Shown here: positions 1 through 8,466 of the stretch, one piece after another
Layout: each line of letters begins with the position of its first letter
Position numbering within the stretch: the first letter of the stretch is position 1
Origin: Brachybacterium sp. P6-10-X1
Lineage (GTDB): Bacteria > Actinomycetota > Actinomycetes > Actinomycetales > Dermabacteraceae
Length of the DNA stretch: 64,000 nucleotides
Assembly (NCBI RefSeq): GCF_001969445.1
Contig: NZ_CP017297.1
Span: 1,798,001 to 1,862,000 of the forward strand
Direction of reading: 5' to 3'
Position numbers and translations under genes: made by a program
The notes under the pieces: generated by a model
Told to the model about the DNA's origin: nothing
The model's input: only the letters and a program-made list of their open reading frames with translations
The model's database searches: none

Positions 1-724
1 ATCGCGTCCCCGGACCGAGATCGCGCACCTCGTGCGACGGGCTGTTGAGACTGAGCGTGAGATGGCTGGTCACGTGCTGGACGCCGCGTCCCACGAGCAC
101 CCAACCGGCGAGCGCGGTCGCGAGGACGTCCCCGAGGTCGCCCTCGAGACGGGTCACGAAGTGCTCGGAGCCGCGGAAGGTGCCCAGCTCCCGGGCATGG
201 TCGATCGCCGCGTAGATGTCTCGCATGTGATCGGGGGCGGTGCCGTCCCCGGTGTCCTGGTCGGCCAAGGGGTACAGCGCCCACTCGGCGGTGGCGAAGC
301 GTCCGGTCCGGCGCGGGGGCGGGACCTCGGCACGTCGTGGTCCGGCGCCGCCGGGCAGCTCGCAGACGACCTCGCCAGGGCAGCCGCGCGACAGGTGCAC
401 GGTCAGCGTGGCGTGGTGCTCGGTGCGGGCGAGGCCCTCGCCGAGGTCGATCAGCCAGCGCAGGAGGTCCGCCTCGTGACCTCCGACGTAGGTGGAGACG
501 TCGCCGGTCTCGCGCACCAGCGAGCTCTCGTCGAGACCGGAGAGCGTCTCGCCGAGGATCCGGGCGTAGTCGTCGGCCATGACGCCGGCAGTGACCCGGG
601 CACCGACCCCGAAGCCCAGCGGGGACTCGGCGGGGTCCGCGGAGACGGACGAAGCCGACCCCTCACCCGGGGCGGCGGAGGACGCGGGGGAAGCGGACGA
701 TGCAGCAGCAGCAGCGGTGGTCAC
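1..724 (-). CDS. ykoF: YkoF-family thiamine/HMP-binding protein (3' end outside window)
   Basis: The reading frame runs from a GTG at 724 off the left edge, at least 241 residues. After an Ala/Ser-rich N-terminus of about 35 residues come two repeats of the YkoF ferredoxin-like fold. The phrases LSRGCPGE, ALYPLAD, GTFRGSEHF and LNSPS match the B. subtilis YkoF family, which binds thiamine and hydroxymethylpyrimidine. GAAAGG lies about 9 nt before the GTG. A TPP riboswitch sits just upstream, so thiamine should repress the gene. In B. subtilis ykoF heads an ECF transporter operon (ykoEDC); whether those genes follow here lies outside the window. Confidence 0.88.
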   Translation of the reverse strand, partial: MTTAAAAASSASPASSAAPGEGSASSVSADPAESPLGFGVGARVTAGVMADDYARILGETLSGLDESSLVRETGDVSTYVGGHEADLLRWLIDLGEGLARTEHHATLTVHLSRGCPGEVVCELPGGAGPRRAEVPPPRRTGRFATAEWALYPLADQDTGDGTAPDHMRDIYAAIDHARELGTFRGSEHFVTRLEGDLGDVLATALAGWVLVGRGVQHVTSHLTLSLNSPSHEVRDLGPGTR

Positions 725-774
725 GATCCGTGCCTTTCACGACGCGGCACGGACGCACAGCGGCTCTCGCCCTG

Positions 775-862
775 CGGAGACTCCCTGCGCCGGCATGATC
801 CGGATCAGGTTCTACGGTCGGAGTCGGAGTACTCCCTCTCAGCCCGGCTCACCGGGCTCCCG
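775..862 (-). ncRNA. TPP riboswitch (THI element)
   Basis: On the minus strand the sequence has the conserved CTGAGA (837-842) after a GC-rich P2/P3-type hairpin, and ACCTGATC (803-810) followed by CGGATCATGCCGGCG and GCAGGGAG. Both are hallmarks of thiamine-pyrophosphate aptamers. The outer GGGAG and CTCC arms would close P1. It lies about 50 nt upstream of the ykoF GTG, so control of translation initiation (sequestering the GAAAGG site) is the likely mechanism, as is usual in actinobacteria. That mechanism is inferred. Confidence 0.93.
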
Positions 863-967
863 TGCACACGGCCACTGTAACCGCCGGCCGGAGCGCGCCG
901 CACAGACCGTCCGCCGCCGCTGCGACCGGGAAGCCGCCGGCGCCCCGTCAGTCCTCGTCAGCTCTCG

Positions 968-1543
968 TCAGTCCTCCACCAGGGGGACGAAGCGGAACGC
1001 TCCGTGCTCGGTGTCCCGCAGCTCGTCCCCTCGGCGTTCGACGCGGCGCATCGTGGGGCCCACCGGGATCACCATCACCCCGCCGTCGGCCAGCTGCTCG
1101 ACCAGGTCGTCCGGGAGCTGCCGCGCCTCGGCGGAGACCAGGATCCGGTTGTAGGGGCCGTCCTCTGGGGCGCCCAGCACACCCGGGCGGGCGAGCCGGA
1201 TCTCCGCCACGCCCGCGGTGTCGTCGGCGAGGAGGGCCTGTCGCGACGGTTCGATGAGCGCCTCCTGGCGCTCCACGCCGATCACCCTCCCGTCGGGTCC
1301 GACGAGGTGCGCGAGCAGCGCCGTCGTCCACCCCGAGCCGGATCCGAGGTCGAGAACCCTGGCGCCGGGCGGGACGTCGAGCAACCGGAGCATGGCTCCG
1401 ACGGTGAAGGGCTGCGAGTTCGTCTGGCCGTGGCCGATGGGGAGCGGAGCGTCCTGGTCCGCCCGATCGCGCTGGTCCTCGGGCAGGAACCGGGCCCGCT
1501 GCACCGCCCGGAAGGCGAGTTCCACGGCGTCGTCGCGTCCCAT
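968..1543 (-). CDS. pcm: Protein-L-isoaspartate O-methyltransferase family protein
   Basis: The 191-residue protein is a class I SAM-dependent methyltransferase. The SAM-binding loop DLGSGSGWTTAL lies near residues 65-76, preceded by the PCMT-typical GHGQTNSQPFTVGAML stretch. PCMT enzymes methylate isoaspartyl residues in damaged proteins so they can be repaired; this short form could be a PCMT-like protein with another substrate. It starts with ATG 9 nt after the stop of the MBL-fold gene, so the two are probably co-transcribed. Confidence 0.85.
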   Translation of the reverse strand: MGRDDAVELAFRAVQRARFLPEDQRDRADQDAPLPIGHGQTNSQPFTVGAMLRLLDVPPGARVLDLGSGSGWTTALLAHLVGPDGRVIGVERQEALIEPSRQALLADDTAGVAEIRLARPGVLGAPEDGPYNRILVSAEARQLPDDLVEQLADGGVMVIPVGPTMRRVERRGDELRDTEHGAFRFVPLVED

Positions 1544-1552
1544 GACGATCCG

Positions 1553-2278
1553 TCAGCCTGCGGGGATCTCGACGACGCCGTCGGCCGGCCAGTCGCGCAC
1601 CTCGGTGCTCCCGGGGGCGAGGTTCGTGGACTGGCGCAGGAAGATCGGTCGGCCGACGTCGCTGGCGATCGCCTCGTGCACGGGCAGGGCGAGGACAGGG
1701 CGGACGCTGCGCAGGAAGTCGATGGTCTCGGACATCTTCGACCACGGCGCGACGACCGCGAAGGCGAGCACGTCGATCCCGTGGAACTCGGGGACCGGCT
1801 CGAGGGAGTCCCCGGTGATGCCGAGCCGTGGGCCGTCCCCGGCGGTGAGCACCAGGCCCGTGTTGCCCACCCGGGGGATGTCGGGATGGATGATCGCGTG
1901 CTGGCCGCCGACGGCCCTGATCCTCAGGGCCGGGTCCTCGCCGACCGGCGGGAACTCGTGGGCGACCCCGGCGCTCAGCGGGAGCAGACGCTCACTGCCG
2001 ATGGCCGGGGCGTCCTCGGCCGGCTCGGCCAGCTGCGTCGCGGTCTCCGGCTCGGCGATCACGATCGCCCGAGGACTCGCGGCGAGCGCCTCGGCCAACA
2101 GGGCGCGGTCGAGGTGGTCGGGATGCTGGTGGGTGATCGCGACGGCGTCGAGGCCGCCGAGGATCCCCAGGCCCAGCGCCCGCACGGCCTGCCCGCTGAA
2201 GCCGCCCGGATCGACCAGGAGTCGTCTCCCGGCGGTCTCGACGAGCAGGCAGGAATGGACGAGGTGACGGATCTTCAT
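1553..2278 (-). CDS. MBL-fold metal-dependent hydrolase (UlaG-like)
   Basis: A protein of about 241 residues starting MKIRHLVHSCLLVE. The metallo-beta-lactamase signature THQHPDHLD provides the HxHxDH metal ligands near residues 55-60, and later single His and Asp residues (GGQHAII, ITGDS) fit the other ligands. The fold resembles UlaG/RNase Z-like hydrolases acting on small phosphorylated or cyclic substrates, and the actual substrate is unknown. The frame stays open to 2422, but the start at 2278 best matches the conserved beta-strand start of the family; an ATG at 2293 is an alternative. It lies immediately upstream of pcm in the same direction. Confidence 0.82.
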   Translation of the reverse strand: MKIRHLVHSCLLVETAGRRLLVDPGGFSGQAVRALGLGILGGLDAVAITHQHPDHLDRALLAEALAASPRAIVIAEPETATQLAEPAEDAPAIGSERLLPLSAGVAHEFPPVGEDPALRIRAVGGQHAIIHPDIPRVGNTGLVLTAGDGPRLGITGDSLEPVPEFHGIDVLAFAVVAPWSKMSETIDFLRSVRPVLALPVHEAIASDVGRPIFLRQSTNLAPGSTEVRDWPADGVVEIPAG

Positions 2279-2561
2279 CGCTGCCTCCGGCATCGGTGGA
2301 CTCGGACACGTCGAACCTAACGCGCTTCGCCTCGGGACGCGAGGGCTCGGGGCACGCAGGCATCGGCGGACGCAGGCATCAGCGGACGCAGGCATCAGTG
2401 CGAAGGGGCCGAGGACCGGCATCGTTCGAGGGAGAAGTATTCTCCGGCTGATTCACGCACAGCAGCGATCGCATCTCGTGCCACCGGCGCCCGGTCGACC
2501 GGGGAACCGGTCCTCCGGACGTCACGTCGAGGTGGTCAGCGCTGCACGGCAGACAGATCCG

Positions 2562-3557
2562 TCACGACATGCCCGGCGAGGACCCTGCTCTGGACCGTGG
2601 CGACGTCGAGGACTGGGTGCGCCGCTGGGGTATACCCCGGAGCGACAGCTGGACGGCTGTCGTGAGTGTGCGTTGACCGGGACTTGTCTTCCGGTGTGCA
2701 CACGCCTTCGACGGGGCTTTCTGGATCCAGCTCGCGAGCAGGGCGAGCGCCGCTTGCGAATCGCTGCCCGGCTCGGTCGTGTAGATGTACAGCACCTGCG
2801 AGGCGTCGCCAGGGAGAGACAGACTCTCGAACTGCAACGAGACCTCGCCGATCACGGGATGGTCGAGTCGTTTGACGCCATGGGTGCGCTGATGCACGCG
2901 GTGTGCGGACCACCAGCGCCGGAACTCGGGGCTCGCGATGGACAGCTCTCCGACGAGTTCGTGCAGGCCCCGGTCGTCGGACGCCGAGGCGGAGTCCAGA
3001 CGCAGTGCTTCGACTGCGTTGCGAGCTTGATCCTCCCAGTCGATGAACAGGCTCCGAGCACCCTCGTCCAGAAACATCCAGCGGGCGTAGTTGCGATGAG
3101 AGGCGGGCATCGAATCGAAGTCCGCGAACAGGGCTCGAGCAAGGGTGTTGGAGGCGAGGACGTCCGTGCGTCGCCCCAGGATCAGCGCTGGCTGCGTCGT
3201 GAAGGAGTCCAGCAATTGGTGGAGCCCCGACCGCGCGCGCTGCACCATAGGGCGCGTGCGGGTGGCGGGAGCGCTGGCGGCATCGAGGAGGGCGTGAAGG
3301 TAGACCTCGCCCGCCTCGTCGAGATCGAGCGCGCGGATCAGCGCGTCGACGACCTGGGTCGACGGCGTGAGCTTTCTGCCCTGCTCGAGGCGCGTGTAGT
3401 AGTCGGTGGAGACCCCGGCCAGCAGGGCGACCTCTTCCCGGCGCAAGCCGGGCACGCGCCGGATCCGTCCGTCAGGCAGCAGCCCGGTCTGCTCGGGTTC
3501 GCGGCTGGCGCGTGCGCGGCGGAGGAACTCGCCCAGCTCGTGGTGCGGCGTGCTCAT
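2562..3557 (-). CDS. XRE-type helix-turn-helix regulator, MmyB-like ligand-binding domain
   Basis: A 331-residue regulator. The N-terminal HTH (about residues 8-75) has the actinobacterial hallmark RRVPGLRREEVALLAGVS followed by DYYTRLEQGR. Residues about 100-275 match the MmyB-like ligand-binding domain (SNTLARALF, NYARWMFLD, GEVSLQFESLSLPG). The family normally ends close to the LLASW motif near residue 277. Here some 53 extra residues of basic, low-complexity sequence follow, which suggests a lost stop codon or late frameshift. The gene is downstream of an SDR gene in the same orientation, a common pairing in which the regulator controls the oxidoreductase. The target is not known. Confidence 0.85.
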   Translation of the reverse strand: MSTPHHELGEFLRRARASREPEQTGLLPDGRIRRVPGLRREEVALLAGVSTDYYTRLEQGRKLTPSTQVVDALIRALDLDEAGEVYLHALLDAASAPATRTRPMVQRARSGLHQLLDSFTTQPALILGRRTDVLASNTLARALFADFDSMPASHRNYARWMFLDEGARSLFIDWEDQARNAVEALRLDSASASDDRGLHELVGELSIASPEFRRWWSAHRVHQRTHGVKRLDHPVIGEVSLQFESLSLPGDASQVLYIYTTEPGSDSQAALALLASWIQKAPSKACAHRKTSPGQRTLTTAVQLSLRGIPQRRTQSSTSPRSRAGSSPGMS

Positions 3558-3660
3558 GTGCCCATCCTTCCACCAACGGGCCGCTGAGCTCGCGGCCCAG
3601 GCCGGGCCGAGGAGGGTGGCCGGCGCCACGCCACGCCGGAACGTCGGCCATCCAGACAGA

Positions 3661-4515
3661 TCAACGAACGTAATCCGTGCTGTGCGCGAGCCGGCGGCCG
3701 GTGAGGACCTCTGCCTTCAGCGAGTCGGCCTTGCTCTCGGCGAGATCCGAGGAATCTGAGCCGAGCTGCTGGCGCAGCGGACCGCTCTCGCGTTGAGCGA
3801 TCGCGACGAGCGCCTCGGCCGCTTTGGCCGGATCGCCGGGCTGGGTGCCCGACATCGCCTTATGCGCTGCGATCATCTCTCGAATGGCCGGGTACGCGTC
3901 CGTGAAGGCATCGGTCAGCGCGAGGGAATCGTCGGTCAGGAAGGAGGTGTCGAAGTATCCGGGCTCGATGATCGTGACGCCTATGCCAAGATCGGCGACC
4001 TCTGCAGCCAGCGCCTCGGACAGTCCTTCGACGGCGAACTTCGCCGCGCTGTACAGCCCCCAGCCAGGGAACGCGACCAGCCCGACGATCGAGGAGAGGT
4101 TGAGGATGTGACCGCTTCTCGCGGCGCGCATCCGGGGGAGGGCGGCGCGGATCACGTTCCAGGTGCCGATCAGCTGCACGTCGATCATGGCGCGAACGGC
4201 CTCGGTGCTGGTCTCCTCGACAGCGCCGAGGATGCCGTAACCGGCGTTGTTGACCACGACATCGATCTGCCCGAAGCGCTCCGTCGCCTGGGCGATCGCG
4301 CCGTCGACCTGGGTCTCGTCAGCCAGCGACACCTCCAGCGCCAGCAGCCTCGTCGTGTCGACCTCTGCAAGTCCGGCGAGCAGCCGTTCGAGGGAGCGAG
4401 TGGTCGCCGTGACCTGGTCGCCATGATTCAGGAGGTGCTTCACAAGATGGAGCCCGAGTCCGCGCGAGGCGCCGGTGACGACCCAGGAGGCAGGGCGGCC
4501 GATGGGATAGGTCAT
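3661..4515 (-). CDS. SDR family oxidoreductase
   Basis: A 284-residue classical short-chain dehydrogenase. The nucleotide-binding TGASRGLG motif is near residues 15-22, NNAGYG follows near residue 90, and the catalytic YxxxK is present as YSAAK after an upstream Ser (NLSSIVG). The TGASRGLG start and the Arg after the glycine loop fit NADP(H) preference. It belongs to the broad group of oxidoreductases of unassigned substrate often linked to XRE/MmyB regulators, one of which lies about 100 bp downstream. Confidence 0.88.
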   Translation of the reverse strand: MTYPIGRPASWVVTGASRGLGLHLVKHLLNHGDQVTATTRSLERLLAGLAEVDTTRLLALEVSLADETQVDGAIAQATERFGQIDVVVNNAGYGILGAVEETSTEAVRAMIDVQLIGTWNVIRAALPRMRAARSGHILNLSSIVGLVAFPGWGLYSAAKFAVEGLSEALAAEVADLGIGVTIIEPGYFDTSFLTDDSLALTDAFTDAYPAIREMIAAHKAMSGTQPGDPAKAAEALVAIAQRESGPLRQQLGSDSSDLAESKADSLKAEVLTGRRLAHSTDYVR

Positions 4516-4831
4516 GGGATGTCCTCTCGGTAGTGAGTGCTTCCACTGTCCCGTGGTCAGCGGGGCGATTTCCGCCCATAGCGGGCTCTGCTCTGCCTAG
4601 GACTGAGAGACCCAGTGAGGACGATCGAGTGAAGGGAGCCGCCGCGCCGCGCCTGGCACCGAGAATCGGCTGGCCATCCGGTCTGCGAGCTGATCAGTGA
4701 TGCTGCGCGGCGCCCCGCCGAGCAACCGGGCGAGCGTGAGGTCGGGGCGCGAGAAATGGGCGCTGCGGGCCGCCGGGAACGTCGCCAGGGCCCGAGCGAT
4801 CGAAGGGATCGAAGAACGGATCAGTGCGTAG

Positions 4832-5130
4832 GTGCGCGCGGTTCGAAGCCTGCAGCACACGCTTCCCGCAGCGAACGGCGTCCTGCCGCAGGAGTTCCCG
4901 GAGTCGGAGTCGCCCATGGCGCTCTGCCGCGCCGGAGAGGCCTTCCATGCAGACCTCGTCAGGGAGGGCCACACCGCCGGAATCCTGGCTGCCGGAGTGA
5001 CACCTGGCGACTTCCAGGCCCTGGCGATGTACAGCGCGATCGCGCTGAAACATAGCCGCGTCGGGCCCCGCGCGAAGACGTCGACCGCAGGACCGACTTC
5101 CTCATCAGCGGGATCTGCATGACTTCCTGA
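4832..5130 (+). pseudogene. Remnant of a TetR-family regulator C-terminus, frameshifted
   Basis: From 4832 one frame reads a helical segment (ALCRAGEAFHADLVREGHTA, then VTPGDFQALAMYSAIALKHS) that resembles the C-terminal ligand-binding domain of TetR/AcrR proteins. Near 5071 the sense continues in another frame as REDVDRRTDFLISGIC and stops at 5128-5130, matching the usual DR..DxxxxGI tail. No HTH-coding sequence is visible upstream. I read it as a truncated, frameshifted gene remnant. The minus strand at about 4600-4830 has a weak stretch (RPDLTLARLLGG) that might be another eroded gene end. The rest of 4516-5153 holds nothing I recognise. Confidence 0.5.
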
Positions 5131-5153
5131 AGCGCAACGAGGGGGCTCCCCGT

Positions 5154-5825
5154 TCAGCAACGATGATGCAGGATGCCCTCCAGCAGGATGTCGAGCGCCC
5201 AACGAAGGCGTCCCTCGGGGGTCCCCTGCGTGAACAGCTCCGTATCGAAGGCAGCGAGGGCCGGGTGGCGCCTGAGGTCCGCCGCAGCGAGCGTGGCTGC
5301 GAGTTCGTCGATCTCTTGGCCGGTGCCTGCCGACCGCGCCGCCCACTCCGCAGCCATCGTGCTCGCATGTTGGAGCAGGAGGTCAATGCCCCATGCCGCG
5401 GCCCTCGCCTCGACCCCGGCGGATTCCAGCAGCCGCAGGAGCAGGTCGATGAGGCTGAGGTAGTTGGGTCCATCGGGCCACACGAACATCGCGGAACGAG
5501 CGAGGTTCGCGTGCTCGGTGAGGAGACCGATGTAGTCCGTGATCGCGCGGTGCAGACGTTCGCGCCAGGGCTCCACGCCATCCCACATGAGGTCGAGGTC
5601 CGCGAGCAGCCCATCGATGAGGAGGGCGTGCAACACAGTCACGTTCTTCACGTAGACGTAGAGCGACGCGGGCCCCGTGTCGAGTTCGTCGGCGACACGG
5701 CGGATCGTCAGCTTGTCCGCGCCCTCTCGCTCCAGGACGCGGCGTGCAGCCTCGACGATCGCTTCCCGTGAGAGGGCAGGCTTCGCAGGGCGCTCTCGCC
5801 TGCTGATGGGTGTATGTGCCGCCAT
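5154..5825 (-). CDS. TetR family transcriptional regulator
   Basis: A 223-residue regulator. The N-terminal HTH lies near residues 15-65: SREAIVEAARRVLEREG, then LTIRRVADELDTGPASLYVYV, the TetR recognition helix. The C-terminal part matches TetR_C-type ligand pockets. It is divergent from a DHA2 drug/proton antiporter gene with an 83-bp gap holding a near-perfect 30-bp dyad, the classical layout of a repressor controlling an efflux pump and itself. Confidence 0.92.
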   Translation of the reverse strand: MAAHTPISRRERPAKPALSREAIVEAARRVLEREGADKLTIRRVADELDTGPASLYVYVKNVTVLHALLIDGLLADLDLMWDGVEPWRERLHRAITDYIGLLTEHANLARSAMFVWPDGPNYLSLIDLLLRLLESAGVEARAAAWGIDLLLQHASTMAAEWAARSAGTGQEIDELAATLAAADLRRHPALAAFDTELFTQGTPEGRLRWALDILLEGILHHRC

Positions 5826-5852
5826 TCCAACGATGCTACCAAGTGACGATCT

Positions 5853-5882
5853 TGATCGTGACGAACATGTTCGTTACGATCA
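5853..5882. promoter_or_regulatory. Dyad operator between tetR and the MFS gene
   Basis: The inverted repeat has half-sites TGATCGTGACGAACA and TGTTCGTTACGATCA, 30 bp in all with a single mismatched pair. It lies in the divergent intergenic region and is the probable binding site of the TetR protein at 5154-5825. A TGTAGAT element at about 5892 could be the -10 of the MFS gene, placing the operator over its -35 region. Confidence 0.75.
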
Positions 5883-5908
5883 CGCTCGTCCTGTAGATCG
5901 GAGTTCCC

Positions 5909-7318
5909 ATGACCACCGCTGCCGAAGCGCCATCGCTGTCCACACGAGCCGTCTGGCTCACCCTCATCGTCGTCGTCCTCGCAGATGCCATGGATCTGAT
6001 GGATGCGACGATCGCTAACATCGCCGCCCCCTCGATCGTGAAAGAGCTTGGCGTGGGCGAGGGCGTGATCCCGTGGCTCGGCGCGTCCTATGCGCTCGCG
6101 CTGGGGTCGTTGCTCGTCCTCGGCGGCCGCGCAGGCGACAAGTTCGGTCAGCGCCGCACGTTCCTGGTGGGGCTGATCGGCTTCATCGCTGGATCCGCAC
6201 TCGCCGGGTTCTCATCCTCTGCCGGCGTGCTGATCGCCGCTCGGGTCGTGCAGGGCGCGTTTGGGGCACTGCTGATTCCACAGGGCATGGCGATCATGGC
6301 CGCCACGTTCCCCAAGCCGATGCTGCAGAAGGCGTTCGCCGTGTTCGCGCCGATGCTCGGTGTCTTCGCTGTCGGGGGGCCGGTCCTCGGAGGCATCCTC
6401 ATCGATGCGGATCTGCTCGGGCTGGGGTGGCGACCGATCTTCCTCATCAACATCATCCTCGGTGGCTTCGCACTGATCCTCGCCCTCCGATACCTGCCCA
6501 GCGTCCCCGCTGACCGCTCGACCCGCATCGACCTGCTCGGCAGCGTCCTGCTCGCCCTCGCCCTGTTCGGCCTCCTGTTCGGGCTCGTGACCGGTTCTTC
6601 CGACGGGTGGAACGCGGTCACCATCGGCAGCGTGATCGTCGGGGTCCTGCTCCTCGCACTGTTCGGCTGGCGGCAGGCTCGAGCGGCAGAGCCGCTTCTC
6701 CCCCGCAGCCTGTTGGCCAACCGGGGCTTCACCTCCGGCCTCGTCGTCGGGCTGTGCGTCTTCGCGAGCTTCAGCGGGCTGATGTACGTCATCAGCCTCT
6801 TCTTCCAGCTCGGCCTCGGCTACACCCCGACCGAGACGTCCGTGAACCTGATACCGCTCACCCTCGGCATCATGATCGGCTCCGGAGTCGCAAACGCCCT
6901 GATCCTGAAGCTCGGGCGGCGCCTCGTGCTCATCGGGATGCTCACCACCGTCCTCGGCACGGGGGCCCTGCTTCTCTTCGTCCTCGGTTCCGGAGTTCAG
7001 GTGACGTGGTGGCAGAACCTCATCGCGACCGGCCTCATCGGGATCGCAGCGGGAATCAGCTTCAATTCGGTCTTCAACACGGCTCTCGGCAATCTGAGGC
7101 CTGAGGAAGCCGGCTCGGCCAGCGGCTCGCTCAGCGCGATCCAGCAGGTCGCGAACGGTATGGGGTCGGCACTCGTCACCACAATCTTCATCGGCAATCT
7201 CGCCGGTGGGGCAGTCACTGCGATGACGACCACGCTCGTCGTCATCCTTGCCGTTGCCGCTCTGTGCCTCCTCGCCGTGCCGCTTCTGCCCCGCACAGCA
7301 GTGGCCATCGAGGAGTAG
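5909..7318 (+). CDS. MFS transporter, DHA2 (14-TM) family
   Basis: A 469-residue membrane protein with about 14 hydrophobic helices. Motif A of drug/H+ antiporters appears as LGGRAGDKFGQRR in the loop after TM2, and a motif-C-like glycine-rich helix (LGVFAVGGPVLGGI) is present in TM5. DHA2 proteins export cationic or hydrophobic compounds using the proton gradient. The ATG has a GGAG site about 6 nt upstream. The divergent TetR gene and shared operator suggest substrate-induced derepression. Confidence 0.92.
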   Translation: MTTAAEAPSLSTRAVWLTLIVVVLADAMDLMDATIANIAAPSIVKELGVGEGVIPWLGASYALALGSLLVLGGRAGDKFGQRRTFLVGLIGFIAGSALAGFSSSAGVLIAARVVQGAFGALLIPQGMAIMAATFPKPMLQKAFAVFAPMLGVFAVGGPVLGGILIDADLLGLGWRPIFLINIILGGFALILALRYLPSVPADRSTRIDLLGSVLLALALFGLLFGLVTGSSDGWNAVTIGSVIVGVLLLALFGWRQARAAEPLLPRSLLANRGFTSGLVVGLCVFASFSGLMYVISLFFQLGLGYTPTETSVNLIPLTLGIMIGSGVANALILKLGRRLVLIGMLTTVLGTGALLLFVLGSGVQVTWWQNLIATGLIGIAAGISFNSVFNTALGNLRPEEAGSASGSLSAIQQVANGMGSALVTTIFIGNLAGGAVTAMTTTLVVILAVAALCLLAVPLLPRTAVAIEE

Positions 7319-7452
7319 CGTTTCCAGCCGGCCGGTCTCGTCCGCGGGTTCGCTCGCAGGTGGCGACAGCCGCTGCTGCGAAGCGGCTCGCGCGACTCTC
7401 GGCGTGTGCTGTACTCGACCGCCCCCAGTCTTCGAAAGGATGGTCAGCAACC

Positions 7453-8466
7453 GTGCCGTTGCTCGATTCACCGCTCCCGATAGTCGCTGCCCCCATGGCA
7501 GGTGGGCCCACCACCGTTGAGCTGCTCCGAGCCGTCATCGAAGCCGGCGCGTTCGGTTTCCTGGCCGGCGGCTACAAGACCGCAGAGGCTCTGGAGGACG
7601 AGATCCGCGAGGTCCGGCGGCTGGGGGCCGGGTTCGGGGTGAATCTGTTCGTGCCCTCTCGCGACGGCGTTGATGCGAGCGCATTCGTGGAATACGCCGA
7701 GGAGGTGCGGCAGGAGGCCTCGGTGTACGGACTCGAGATCGATTCGGAGCCTTTCACCGACGACGATCGGTGGGGCGAGAAGCTCGCCCTGCTGATCAGC
7801 GAGCCTGTACCGGCTGTGTCGTTCACGTTCGGCCTTCCAGACCCTACCGACATCGCAGCATTGCAGGCGGCGGGCAGCCGGGTGCTGGCCACGGTCACGA
7901 CCCCGCACGAAGCGCTGCTCGCGCGCGACGCAGGCGTCGATGGCTTGATCGTGCAGGGCTCCTCGGCCGGAGGGCATTCCGCGACCTTCGATCCCCGCCG
8001 CACACCTGAGCCGCTCGCGAGCGACGAACTGGTGCGAGAGGTGCTCCGCGCCGTTGACCTCCCGGCCATCGGAGCCGGTGGGGTCGACGGCCCGCAGGCC
8101 GTCCGCTCCCTCTTGGAGGCTGGAGCGGAGGCCGTCGCGGTCGGGACGCTGCTCCTGCGCGCCAAGGAGGCCGGAACCTCGGCCACGCACAGGGATGCCC
8201 TGGCCGACCCAACGTTCAGCGAGACCGTCCTGACCCGTGCGTTCACTGGTCGTCCGGCGCGAGCACTGCGCAATGGGTTCACTGATCGACACCCCCACGG
8301 CATCGACGCCTACCCCGCCGTCCACCACCTCACCCGGTCGATGCGCCAGGCTGCCAACAAGGCCGGCGACGCGGACCGGCTGCATCTGTGGGCCGGAACC
8401 GGATGGCGTCGTGCCGCTCCGGTGCCGGCCGCCGACGTCATCCGCCATCTCGCCGAAGTGGCGTGA
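7453..8466 (+). CDS. Nitronate monooxygenase (2-nitropropane dioxygenase-like)
   Basis: A TIM-barrel flavoprotein of about 337 residues. AAPMAGGPT near the N-terminus is the FMN-binding start, VQGSSAGGHSA matches the family's GxxAGGH loop, and IGAGGVDG with AVAVGTLLLRA forms the phosphate-binding end. The family oxidises alkyl nitronates using FMN and oxygen; some members act as enoyl-ACP reductases instead. The GTG at 7453 follows AAAGGA by about 12 nt; the frame stays open upstream but the conserved domain begins here. It follows the efflux gene by 134 bp and may be co-transcribed. Confidence 0.86.
   Translation: MPLLDSPLPIVAAPMAGGPTTVELLRAVIEAGAFGFLAGGYKTAEALEDEIREVRRLGAGFGVNLFVPSRDGVDASAFVEYAEEVRQEASVYGLEIDSEPFTDDDRWGEKLALLISEPVPAVSFTFGLPDPTDIAALQAAGSRVLATVTTPHEALLARDAGVDGLIVQGSSAGGHSATFDPRRTPEPLASDELVREVLRAVDLPAIGAGGVDGPQAVRSLLEAGAEAVAVGTLLLRAKEAGTSATHRDALADPTFSETVLTRAFTGRPARALRNGFTDRHPHGIDAYPAVHHLTRSMRQAANKAGDADRLHLWAGTGWRRAAPVPAADVIRHLAEVA

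Noticed and set aside
4597..5346. A 249-codon minus-strand frame as an intact gene
   Set aside because: It has only a weak resemblance to the end of NmrA-like oxidoreductases near 4600-4750 and otherwise reads as the complement of the TetR remnant and the intact TetR gene.
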